A DNA stretch of 45,963 nt from CAZJHX01 sp964545715 (GTDB taxonomy: Bacteria; Myxococcota_A; UBA9042; GCA-2863065), in the NCBI GenBank assembly GCA_964545715.1, contig CAZJHX010000084.1:1-45963 (forward strand), given 5' to 3'. The translations under genes and the position numbers were made by a program. Position 1 is the first letter of the stretch. The number at the start of each line of letters is the position of its first letter. Positions 8,619-15,845 of the stretch are shown here, in pieces. A model generated the notes under the pieces. That model did no database searches. It worked only from the letters and a program-made list of their open reading frames with translations, and was not told the origin of the DNA.

Positions 8619-9149
8619 TCAGAGGCGCCAGCATGTGATGACGTGCCGCCCCACGTCGAGGGTGCGCGGGTTGCCGGTAGGCACCTCGTCGTTGGCCCAC
8701 ACGCCCACGAAGCCGAGCGCCGGCGACTCGGCCGACATACGCAGCTCGTGCGCGCGCGCCATGACGCTGAAGCTGATGCCGTCGTGCTCCAGCATCACGT
8801 GATCGATGCCCCAGGTCAGGACGCTGGTGTCGACCAGGCACATGACCGGGACTCGCCGGGGTTCGGCTGTCGGCTTGGGCACCTGGCTTTGGGTACACGT
8901 GAAGGTCGCGGTCTTGCCGCCTGTCGGACGCCAGGTCAACGACGACAGGCGCGACCGCGCGGGCGCCCACGTGCGTACGCTCTTGCTGTTGCGGGTGAGC
9001 CGATAGCCGGTGACGCCCAGCGAGGTGCCGCCATATCCGGTGTGTTCGACGTGGTTTTGGCCAAGCTCGTTGTGACCCTCGACGACGAGACCGCAGCCGA
9101 TGGGATCGGTCGTGCTCAACAAGAGGGTGGTCAGTGTTGTTGCGAGCAT
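8619..9149 (-). CDS. Hypothetical exported protein
   Basis: A 176-residue protein I do not recognise. The N-terminus (MLATTLTTLLLSTTDP) is hydrophobic and could be a short export signal, although it lacks basic residues. The rest is rich in Thr, Val and Gly with alternating hydrophobic residues, suggesting a small beta-sandwich domain. Three or four cysteines (GCGL, FTCTQ, VMCLVD, ITCWRL) could form disulfides in the periplasm. The ATG at 9149 follows the stop of the upstream radical SAM gene by 20 nt, and its own stop is 10 nt before the glycosyltransferase start. It is therefore inside the presumed operon and may be a secreted accessory of that pathway. A longer reading in the same frame into 9497 overlaps the radical SAM gene and is not used. 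Confidence 0.6.
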   Translation of the reverse strand: MLATTLTTLLLSTTDPIGCGLVVEGHNELGQNHVEHTGYGGTSLGVTGYRLTRNSKSVRTWAPARSRLSSLTWRPTGGKTATFTCTQSQVPKPTAEPRRVPVMCLVDTSVLTWGIDHVMLEHDGISFSVMARAHELRMSAESPALGFVGVWANDEVPTGNPRTLDVGRHVITCWRL

Positions 9150-9169
9150 GTCTTGCGGAGAATGTAAGC

Positions 9170-10594
9170 CTAGCTGGGGGCGAACACCAACTGCAGGCCG
9201 TTGTACATGTCGTTGACGTTCAGAGCGCGGATCTCGACGATGTGCTTGTAGATCATCGACGGCCGCAGATAGAACTTGCGGAACGCCTTCTTCTGCAGCG
9301 CCATCAGCTGGTCCTGCGTCAGCCCCTTCGTCACGTAGATCGCCGGGTTGTCGTCCGTCGGATAGGACGTATATCGCGCAAAGTCGTGGATCTCGGGCTC
9401 TTTGAGGGTCCCATCCTTGATGAAGTCGTAGTAGATCGGCGTCCCGGGGTACGGCACAAAGCACGTGTACTTGGCGAACTCGATGCCCAGATCGCACGAG
9501 AAGTCGATGGTCATGTTGATCGACCGCTCAGTCTCGCCGGGCGAGCCGATGATGAAGAACCCGATCACCTCCATGCCGACCTGCTTGCACAGACGGACGG
9601 CCTCATAGGCCTGGGCCAGTTCGAAGTCCTTGTGAATCGCGTCCAGCGTCTCCTGGTCGCCCGTCTCGAAGCCGAACATGACGCGGCGGCAGCCCGACTC
9701 GTACATGGCGTCGACGGTCTCGAGGTCCATCAGGTCTACGCGGGTCTCGGTCGTCCAGACCTGGTGCTTTTGCAGGCCGCGCTTGAGGACCTCGTCGCGG
9801 AAGGCCAGCGCCTCCTTCTTGGAGATGGGAAAGATCGGGTCCACATAGGCCATCTGCTTCATGCCGTAGCGGTCCCACATGTACTCGCACTCGTCGACCA
9901 GGTTGCCGATTGAGCGCTTGCGGCGCGTGTGACCCATCACCGTCAGGCTGCAGAAGTTGCATTTGTACGGGCAGCCGCGACTGCCGAGCACCAGCGTGGA
10001 CGGTGTGGCCACGCGGGCAAAGTTGAACAAGCGATAGCGCTCCCACGGCAGCAGGTGCCACGCGGGGAACGGGATCGTGTCCAGATCGGTGATCATCGGC
10101 TGGTCGGGGTTGCGCACGTACTCGCCGTCGGCCATCCAGCTGATGCCTTTGACGTCGGCCAGGTTGTCCCCGTTGGCCAGGGCGTTGATGAGGTTCACCG
10201 CGGTGACCTCGCCCTCGTTGTGCACGATGTAGTCGGCCTCGCCCTCTTCGAGCAGGCGCTGCGAGAACACGGTGGCGTGCACACCGCCCTGCATCAGCTT
10301 GATGTCCGGGAAGCGGGCCCGGCAGAAGCTGCTCAGGCGCGTGACGCCCGGCGCTGTCGGCGTGACGTTGGAGAACCCGATGATGTCGGGCTTCTCGCGG
10401 CGCACGCACGCCTCGAACTCAGTCAGGCTGCCGCCGTTGACGAAGTCGTCGTAACAGGCCACGGGGATCCCCGCAGCTTCGAGCGCTGCGGCGACATAGG
10501 CGATACTGATAGGTGGCATCGCCTCGAGGAAGTTCTTGAACTTCCCGGCGGTGCGATCCGTCTCAGTGTACGGATTTACAATCAATGCTTTCAT
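9170..10594 (-). CDS. B12-binding-type radical SAM enzyme (second of three)
   Basis: A 474-residue protein with an N-terminal B12-binding-like domain (KALIVNPYTETD, DIIGFSNVTPTAPGV, MQGGVHATVFSQ, DYIVHNEGEVTAVNL) and a radical SAM core. The cluster motif is Cys208-x3-Cys212-x2-Cys215 (SRGCPYKCNFCSL), followed by TETRVDLMD, FGFETGDQETLD and IIGSPGETERS. This is the BchE/P-methyltransferase-like architecture seen in cyclases and C-methylases. The ATG at 10594 has a GGAGAGG ribosome site 5 nt upstream. It lies 25 nt after another B12-type radical SAM gene on the same strand and is followed by a small exported protein. The substrate is unknown. Confidence 0.93.
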   Translation of the reverse strand: MKALIVNPYTETDRTAGKFKNFLEAMPPISIAYVAAALEAAGIPVACYDDFVNGGSLTEFEACVRREKPDIIGFSNVTPTAPGVTRLSSFCRARFPDIKLMQGGVHATVFSQRLLEEGEADYIVHNEGEVTAVNLINALANGDNLADVKGISWMADGEYVRNPDQPMITDLDTIPFPAWHLLPWERYRLFNFARVATPSTLVLGSRGCPYKCNFCSLTVMGHTRRKRSIGNLVDECEYMWDRYGMKQMAYVDPIFPISKKEALAFRDEVLKRGLQKHQVWTTETRVDLMDLETVDAMYESGCRRVMFGFETGDQETLDAIHKDFELAQAYEAVRLCKQVGMEVIGFFIIGSPGETERSINMTIDFSCDLGIEFAKYTCFVPYPGTPIYYDFIKDGTLKEPEIHDFARYTSYPTDDNPAIYVTKGLTQDQLMALQKKAFRKFYLRPSMIYKHIVEIRALNVNDMYNGLQLVFAPS

Positions 10595-10619
10595 AGCGGC
10601 CTCTCCAACCGGCTGCCCA

Positions 10620-12077
10620 TTATATCAACGCTGGAAAGTTAGTGGCGCGTAATTCTGGGCGCCCAACCTTCGCAAAGAACTTCAGGCCCGCGGTTACCGG
10701 GATTCGGAAGTTTCGTTTCTCGTTCCAGCTCCCCTGCAGCGTCAGGATCTGCTGAACGGCTCTCGGCACCGGCACACCCAGCGCGCGCCGCACCAGCGGC
10801 AGCACCCCCGAGTTCGCCGCAAGCGCCCGAAACATCACAAAGAGATTGGTAAACTCCCGGTGCTCGTCCGTCGGAAACTGGGGTCCCGGTTTGTAGCGAT
10901 AATCCGGCGACGCAAAGTGCTGGGGGAAGTCCGGCGGCATGAAGCCGTTGTCGATCGCGTAGTCGCACATGCCGGTCCCGGGCATGGGAAACGCAAAGCC
11001 CAGGCGCACAAAGCGCGTGCCCAGCTCCGTGTTCAGCAGCGCCGTCTCGATCGCCTCGTCCACCGTCTCGCCCGGCAGCCCGATCATGTTGAACGTGGCC
11101 AGCAGAATGCCCTGCTTGCGCAGGTGCCCGGCCGCCGCAAGCATGTGCTCGGTTTTGACACCCTTCTTCAGCACCTTGTTGCGCAGGCGCTCGCTGGCGG
11201 TCTCCACGGCAAACCCGATCGCGAAGCAGCCCGCGTCCGCCAGCGACTCGGCGACGCCCTCATCGATCAGCTCCGCGCTGGTGTTGCACGTGAACGGAAT
11301 GCCCACACGATCGCGATACAGCGGCGCAAACTCGGCCAGCCAGCCGGCGTCGTTGGTGAAGAGGTCGTCCGAGAAATGCACGTGGCTCAGCGGGCCCTTC
11401 GCGGCCTCCAGCGCGACCTCTTCGACCGCTTGTTCGGGGGCCTTTCGTCGCGTCCAGCGCCGGCCCTTCTCGCGCGGCTGCACCTTGTTCAGCTTTGAGA
11501 TGTAGCAGTACTGGCACCGATGATGGCACCCGCGGCTGGTCAGAAACCGCTTGAAGGGAAACTCCCGCATGAAGCGATAGCGCTGGTAGTAGATGTCCTT
11601 ATCGGCGCATGGCACGTCGGTCATGCTGACCCCGGGCGCGGCGGCGTCACCGATCCACCCGTCCGCGCCGTGCCGGTACAGGCCGGCCACACCCAGGTCA
11701 TCGCCCGTTTTGGCGCCGTCGCTCAGCGCGTTGATCAGCCCGAGCACCGGCCCCTCGGCCTCCCCTGCAATGATGTAGTCAACGTCCGCCGCTTCCAACA
11801 GCTTGGGGTACAGGGTCGGCGCGGTTCCGCCCATCACGATAGGCGCTGCCAGCGCCCGCAGCCGAACCGCCACGCTGCGTGCCCACCAGTGATTCAGCAT
11901 GGACGCCGCGATCACGATCAGGTCCGGCTCTACCCGCCGGGCGGCGGCCACCAGATCCTGCTCTTCGCGGTCCAACAGCAGGCTGCACACGTGCCCGTGG
12001 CGCTTGAGATAAGCGCCCAGCTCGATCAGCGCCTGGGACTCGTCCAACGCGTTGTTCTGAATGAAGAGGATCCGCAC
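10620..12077 (-). CDS. B12-binding-type radical SAM enzyme (third of three)
   Basis: A 485-residue protein with the B12-binding-like N-terminal domain (RILFIQNNALDES, DLIVIAASMLNHWW, IVMGGTAPTLYP, DYIIAGEAEGPV) and a radical SAM core. The cluster motif is Cys184-x3-Cys188-x2-Cys191 (TSRGCHHRCQYCYI), followed by HFSDDLFTND and NMIGLPGETVDEA. The C-terminal 120 residues resemble no domain I know. The start is GTG at 12077. It is the first gene of the minus-strand block; the divergent rhomboid gene starts 95 bp away with a palindrome between them. It is not a close copy of the other two B12-type genes in the cluster, so each probably has a distinct step. Confidence 0.92.
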   Translation of the reverse strand: MRILFIQNNALDESQALIELGAYLKRHGHVCSLLLDREEQDLVAAARRVEPDLIVIAASMLNHWWARSVAVRLRALAAPIVMGGTAPTLYPKLLEAADVDYIIAGEAEGPVLGLINALSDGAKTGDDLGVAGLYRHGADGWIGDAAAPGVSMTDVPCADKDIYYQRYRFMREFPFKRFLTSRGCHHRCQYCYISKLNKVQPREKGRRWTRRKAPEQAVEEVALEAAKGPLSHVHFSDDLFTNDAGWLAEFAPLYRDRVGIPFTCNTSAELIDEGVAESLADAGCFAIGFAVETASERLRNKVLKKGVKTEHMLAAAGHLRKQGILLATFNMIGLPGETVDEAIETALLNTELGTRFVRLGFAFPMPGTGMCDYAIDNGFMPPDFPQHFASPDYRYKPGPQFPTDEHREFTNLFVMFRALAANSGVLPLVRRALGVPVPRAVQQILTLQGSWNEKRNFRIPVTAGLKFFAKVGRPELRATNFPALI

Positions 12078-12117
12078 GTACTCACGGATACCTCAACTTG
12101 GGGAAGAATGTTGCACG

Positions 12118-12141
12118 GCCCCGGGTTGCGCATCCCGAGGC
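12118..12141. promoter_or_regulatory. 24-bp imperfect palindrome in divergent intergenic region
   Basis: A symmetric sequence centred at 12129/12130: 10 of 12 base pairs match, with mismatched pairs at 12121/12138 and 12126/12133. The core is CGGGTTGCGCATCCCG. It lies in the 95-bp gap between the divergent radical SAM and rhomboid genes, where an operator could act on either. No -35/-10 pair is clear nearby, so operator function is only a guess. Confidence 0.3.
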
Positions 12142-12172
12142 GAGGCCTACCTTTTTCGCCAGGAGTTGACCC

Positions 12173-12880
12173 ATGCCCGTGACCAGAAAGCTCATCATCG
12201 CCAACGTCAGCGTCTTTGCCGCCCTGGCGCTCTTCGGCGTCGACCTCAACGCCTTCTTCACCAATTGGGGCCTCGTGCCGGGCCGCTTCACGGCGGACTT
12301 CGGGCTGTCCGAGCTTGCGACGGTCTTCACCAGCATGTTCCTGCACGCAGGCATCTGGCACCTGCTCGCAAACATGATCTTCCTCTACTTCTTCGGCCGT
12401 CTCGTCGAGCGGCGCCTGGGGGGCCGGCGCTACCTGGCGCTCTATGCGGTCGCTGGTCTCGCCGCCGCCGCCGCACAGCTCGTGATCGATCCGTCCACGA
12501 TGGTCCCGATGGTCGGCGCGTCCGGCGCCATCTCCGGCATGCTGGGCGCCGCCATGGTCCTGGCCCCGCGCGAGCGCCTCATGCTCTTCACGCCGTTCAC
12601 GCTCTTCATCCCGATCACGATGAGCATCTTCACGTTTGGCCTGCTGTGGCTGGCCTTCCAGTTCTTTGGGATCCTGGGCGCCGGCAGCACCGGCATCGCA
12701 TTCATGGCCCACCTGGGAGGCTTCGCGGCCGGCTACGCGCTCACTCGCCGCCCCAAGCGCCGTCCCGCGGCCCACACCCTCGGCCCGGCCCGCCGCGGCC
12801 CGGCCCCCAGCCAGCGATACCGGACCTTCTTTGTGACGGATCCGAGCGGCCGCACCTTCGCGTTCCATGAGCCTGTTTAG
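12173..12880 (+). CDS. Rhomboid family intramembrane serine protease
   Basis: A 235-residue polytopic protein with six hydrophobic segments. The catalytic pair is visible: Ser117 in GASGAISG and His180 in MAHLGGFAAGY. The supporting HAGIWHLLANM motif is at residues 58-68. Rhomboids cleave membrane-anchored proteins within or near the bilayer; the substrates here are unknown. The ATG at 12173 has AGGAG 7 nt upstream. The last 45 residues are a basic cytoplasmic tail ending in FFVTDPSGRTFAFHEPV. The gene stands alone on the plus strand and converges with the double-VWA gene 18 bp downstream. Confidence 0.93.
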   Translation: MPVTRKLIIANVSVFAALALFGVDLNAFFTNWGLVPGRFTADFGLSELATVFTSMFLHAGIWHLLANMIFLYFFGRLVERRLGGRRYLALYAVAGLAAAAAQLVIDPSTMVPMVGASGAISGMLGAAMVLAPRERLMLFTPFTLFIPITMSIFTFGLLWLAFQFFGILGAGSTGIAFMAHLGGFAAGYALTRRPKRRPAAHTLGPARRGPAPSQRYRTFFVTDPSGRTFAFHEPV

Positions 12881-12898
12881 GTCTTGACCAGGTCTCGG

Positions 12899-15682
12899 TC
12901 AGGCCGCGCCGCCCCACCTGACCGTGCTGCCGGGCCACAGGCGGACCCGGCGCAGGAAGACGTCCAGCAGGAAGGCGGCCAGCACCAGATACAGAAACCA
13001 GTGCCAGGCTGGGGTGCGGTGCGTCTTGCCGTGGCCCTTGACCACGAACAGTGAGGCCGCCGCGGGGTTTGCCTGGCCGCCGGTCATCTCCGCCAGGGTG
13101 GCGATGCGCGTCAAGTCCTGCTCAAAGCGCAGGTGCTCTTCGGGGTACGGATAGGCGATGCGGCCGCGGCTTGTCGCCAGCTTCTGCTCGCCCTTGGTAT
13201 GCGTGATGTCCACGATGTACGGGCCGTACTTGTCCACCGGCAGCTCCGCCTCGGACCGCCCGGCGGCGGACTGAGTCAGGGTGACTTCGTGTACCTTGCC
13301 GGTCGGGTCGGTGATGCGGGCTTTGCTGGTCACGCCCTTGATGAACTGGTCCTTGTCGTCCACCGCGTCGGTCGCGATGCGCAGGGTGTGGCGCGCCACG
13401 TCGACCTCGATCGGGAACTCTTTGTCGCGCTTCTCCTGGTGGATGCCGTCCTTGACCAGCTGGCGCCAGAAGGGAGCAAAGCCGCCCCAATGCAGCCAGC
13501 GCCGGCCCCACTTGTTCTTGATGTCACTGGTCCACACGTAGACCCAGCCCTTGCCCTGCTTCCAGCGCGCCAGCAGCGGGTCGCCCTCGGTGGTGCGGAA
13601 GACCACGTCCGCGCGCCGCTTCGCCTGCGTCGGGACGTACCCCATGATCGGCGGCGAGCCGCGCAGGTTCAGCCCGCGGAGGAACTTCAGGTTCTTGAAC
13701 CGGCTGTTGACCACCGCGCGAACGGGCTCCTCCACGATCGACTCGCCGGCCACTTCTCGCGTCTCATCGACAAACAGCTTTGGAATCTGCTCAGGGCTGT
13801 TGGTGTAGTAGAAGCGGCCCTTGCCGACCTCCGCGATGTTGCGCAGCAGGGTGCGGTCGCTCCCGGCGCCGACCGCGATGGTCGAGACTGTGATGCGCTG
13901 TCGGGCCGCCTGTTCGACCAGGTTGAGGACGCCCTGGCGGTTGGACTGGCCGTCGGTCAGCAGAATCACGTGCTTCACCTTGGCCTCGACGCCGTTGAGC
14001 ATCTCAAATGCGTCCTCGAGCGCCGCGCCGATCGCCGTGCCGCCGCCCGCGTTCAGCTTGCCCAGCGCGCGGTCAAACTTGCTCTTGGCGCTGGCCCGCG
14101 TCATCCGAATCAGCTTCTGCGGCGCGCTGTCAAAAGCGATGATGCCCACCCGATCGCGCTTGTCGAGCTCGCGCACGGTCGCGCGTCCCGCTTTCTTGGC
14201 CAGCTCCAGCTTCTGTCCGCTCATCGACCCCGAGCGGTCGATGACCATGGCCAGCGCCAGCCGCGGGGTCTCCAGCTCGTGCTCGACCTCCAGCTTGACC
14301 GGCAACACGCGGCGCTCCAGATAGGTGCTCCCGTAGCCGCCCGGACCCAGGCTGTCCTGGCCGCCCGTGAAGATCAGCAGCCCGCCGGCCTTGGCGTAGT
14401 CGTGCAGGCGATGCATCTGCCGGTTGGTCATGTTCTCCCGCGAGAAGGTCCCGATGCGCGGCACATCGCTGATCACGATCGACTTGAAGCGCTTCATCTC
14501 AGCCAGGGTGCGCGGGATGCCCGTCGAGCCGCGGACCTCCACGCGGAAGTCGTCCTTCAGCGCCGCCTTGAAGTTGCGGCTGTACATGCTCTCGCCCTCG
14601 ACGTAGAGCAGGCGCGGCTTCTCTTTCACAAAGCGCGTCACCTCAAAGGTGTTGTTGGACGCAAAGCGATCCTTGGTCCGCACGGCCTCTTCGGTAGCGC
14701 CCTCGGCCATCTGCGGCGCGCAGTCCACGTGAAAAGCATGCTCGCCGCCCTCGCGGACGCGAACCTTCTCGAACTCGATCGTCTGCTCGCCCTGCTCGGC
14801 ATCCAGCTTTTGAACGCCCGCCACCAGCTTGTCGACCTTCAGCGTGCACCGGGCCGGCGCGCCCGCCTGGTTGGAGATCAGCTGCGCGGATACCTCAAAC
14901 GGCACGTTGGGCTCGATGTCCTCGGGCACGTCCAGGCCCACGACCATCATCTCGGGCTTGGGCTGCAGGTCGGGCAGCGTGCCGTAGTGCAGCTGAATGC
15001 CCAGCCGCGTGGCCGTCGCGACCTCGGAGATCGCGTTGCCTGTCGTCTCGTTGCCGTCGGTCACGATGACCATGCGCTTGTGGCGCCCCGGTGGATACAG
15101 GCCGTACGCCAGCCGCATGGCCTGCTGCAGGTCCGTGCCCAGTACACCCTGCTTGTGACGCGCGATCGGCCCCAGCTTGCCCTCAGACCCGGCGTTCAGC
15201 GGCACCACCCGCGCGGTCTCGGCAAACGTCACCAGCCGCACCAGATGCTCGTCGCCTGCCGCCGCCCACAGCGCCTGCAGCCGCTCGTGCGCATCCGTCA
15301 GCACCTCGTCGGGCACCGACTCGCTCACATCGACCAGCATCACTGTCGCGACCTTTTTGGACTCGTGACTGACGTGCGTGATCTGGGTCAGCGCCAGCGC
15401 CATCGCCACGATCATCGCGCTGCGCAGCGTCGCCGAGAGCATCTGCTGCAAGAACGGCATGTCGGTCAGCGAGTGCAGTCGCACGAACCACAGGATCGGG
15501 ATCAGCGCCATCAGCCACAGGTACTCGGGCGACTGCATCTCGTAGCCGCGCGCCGCCAGCTCGCCGGAGAGCTTTGGAAGCAGCTCCAGCGTCGCCAGGC
15601 CAACGCCGGTGAAGACCGCCGCGACCAGGATATATCCGACCGCAGTGCGGTGGTTATTGAGCCACTTCATCATGGGGAGCAT
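12899..15682 (-). CDS. Large membrane protein with two VWA domains and a GATase1-like domain
   Basis: A 927-residue protein with an N-terminal membrane region (three hydrophobic segments within residues 15-100). A first VWA domain has the MIDAS motif DVSES at residue 118 and TDGNETTG near 208. A GATase1-like/ThuA-like region spans about 355-455 (LLYVEGES, GGLLIFTGGQDSLGPGGY). A second VWA domain has DRSGS at 482 and LLTDGQSNRQ. A beta-rich part follows, then a C-terminal helix (WHWFLYLVLAAFLLDVFL). This layout is known from large VWA membrane proteins in MoxR loci. It probably acts in the envelope together with the upstream genes. Start choice is open: ATG 15682, or ATG 15673/15670 (MMKW). 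The upstream ATG lies in the base of a 170-bp hairpin, and no clear Shine-Dalgarno precedes any of them. Confidence 0.88.
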   Translation of the reverse strand: MLPMMKWLNNHRTAVGYILVAAVFTGVGLATLELLPKLSGELAARGYEMQSPEYLWLMALIPILWFVRLHSLTDMPFLQQMLSATLRSAMIVAMALALTQITHVSHESKKVATVMLVDVSESVPDEVLTDAHERLQALWAAAGDEHLVRLVTFAETARVVPLNAGSEGKLGPIARHKQGVLGTDLQQAMRLAYGLYPPGRHKRMVIVTDGNETTGNAISEVATATRLGIQLHYGTLPDLQPKPEMMVVGLDVPEDIEPNVPFEVSAQLISNQAGAPARCTLKVDKLVAGVQKLDAEQGEQTIEFEKVRVREGGEHAFHVDCAPQMAEGATEEAVRTKDRFASNNTFEVTRFVKEKPRLLYVEGESMYSRNFKAALKDDFRVEVRGSTGIPRTLAEMKRFKSIVISDVPRIGTFSRENMTNRQMHRLHDYAKAGGLLIFTGGQDSLGPGGYGSTYLERRVLPVKLEVEHELETPRLALAMVIDRSGSMSGQKLELAKKAGRATVRELDKRDRVGIIAFDSAPQKLIRMTRASAKSKFDRALGKLNAGGGTAIGAALEDAFEMLNGVEAKVKHVILLTDGQSNRQGVLNLVEQAARQRITVSTIAVGAGSDRTLLRNIAEVGKGRFYYTNSPEQIPKLFVDETREVAGESIVEEPVRAVVNSRFKNLKFLRGLNLRGSPPIMGYVPTQAKRRADVVFRTTEGDPLLARWKQGKGWVYVWTSDIKNKWGRRWLHWGGFAPFWRQLVKDGIHQEKRDKEFPIEVDVARHTLRIATDAVDDKDQFIKGVTSKARITDPTGKVHEVTLTQSAAGRSEAELPVDKYGPYIVDITHTKGEQKLATSRGRIAYPYPEEHLRFEQDLTRIATLAEMTGGQANPAAASLFVVKGHGKTHRTPAWHWFLYLVLAAFLLDVFLRRVRLWPGSTVRWGGAA

Positions 15683-15845
15683 GATGCGCTGCCTGGCGCG
15701 AAGCCGGCGCCCGATGCTGGACTGCCAGTCGGCGGCAGCCGACGACGGCGGGCTGGTGGCCCGTCTAGGAGGGCGAAGCGAACTGCCGCCGGCTGGCGGT
15801 TCAGCATCGGGATGCGGGCGCGTGCCAGGTAGTGCATCATGCTCC
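15676..15845. repeat. 170-bp imperfect inverted repeat (long hairpin A)
   Basis: Arms 15676-15738 and 15783-15845 pair over 63 positions: 51 Watson-Crick pairs, 6 G-T/T-G pairs on the plus strand, and two 3x3 mismatch blocks (15701-15703 and 15707-15709). The 44-nt centre contains a small hairpin (CGGGC, loop TGGTG, GCCCG, 15749-15763). One end touches the stop codon of the BatA-like gene; the other contains the first ATG of the double-VWA gene. All six wobble positions would be A-C mismatches in minus-strand RNA, so folding is better on the plus strand. No T-tract follows, so it is not a standard terminator. No transposase is nearby. Confidence 0.85.

Noticed and set aside
13133..15832. 899-codon plus-strand open frame
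   Set aside because: It is antisense to the double-VWA gene, whose domains are clear. High-GC third positions keep the opposite frame open. No recognisable motifs.
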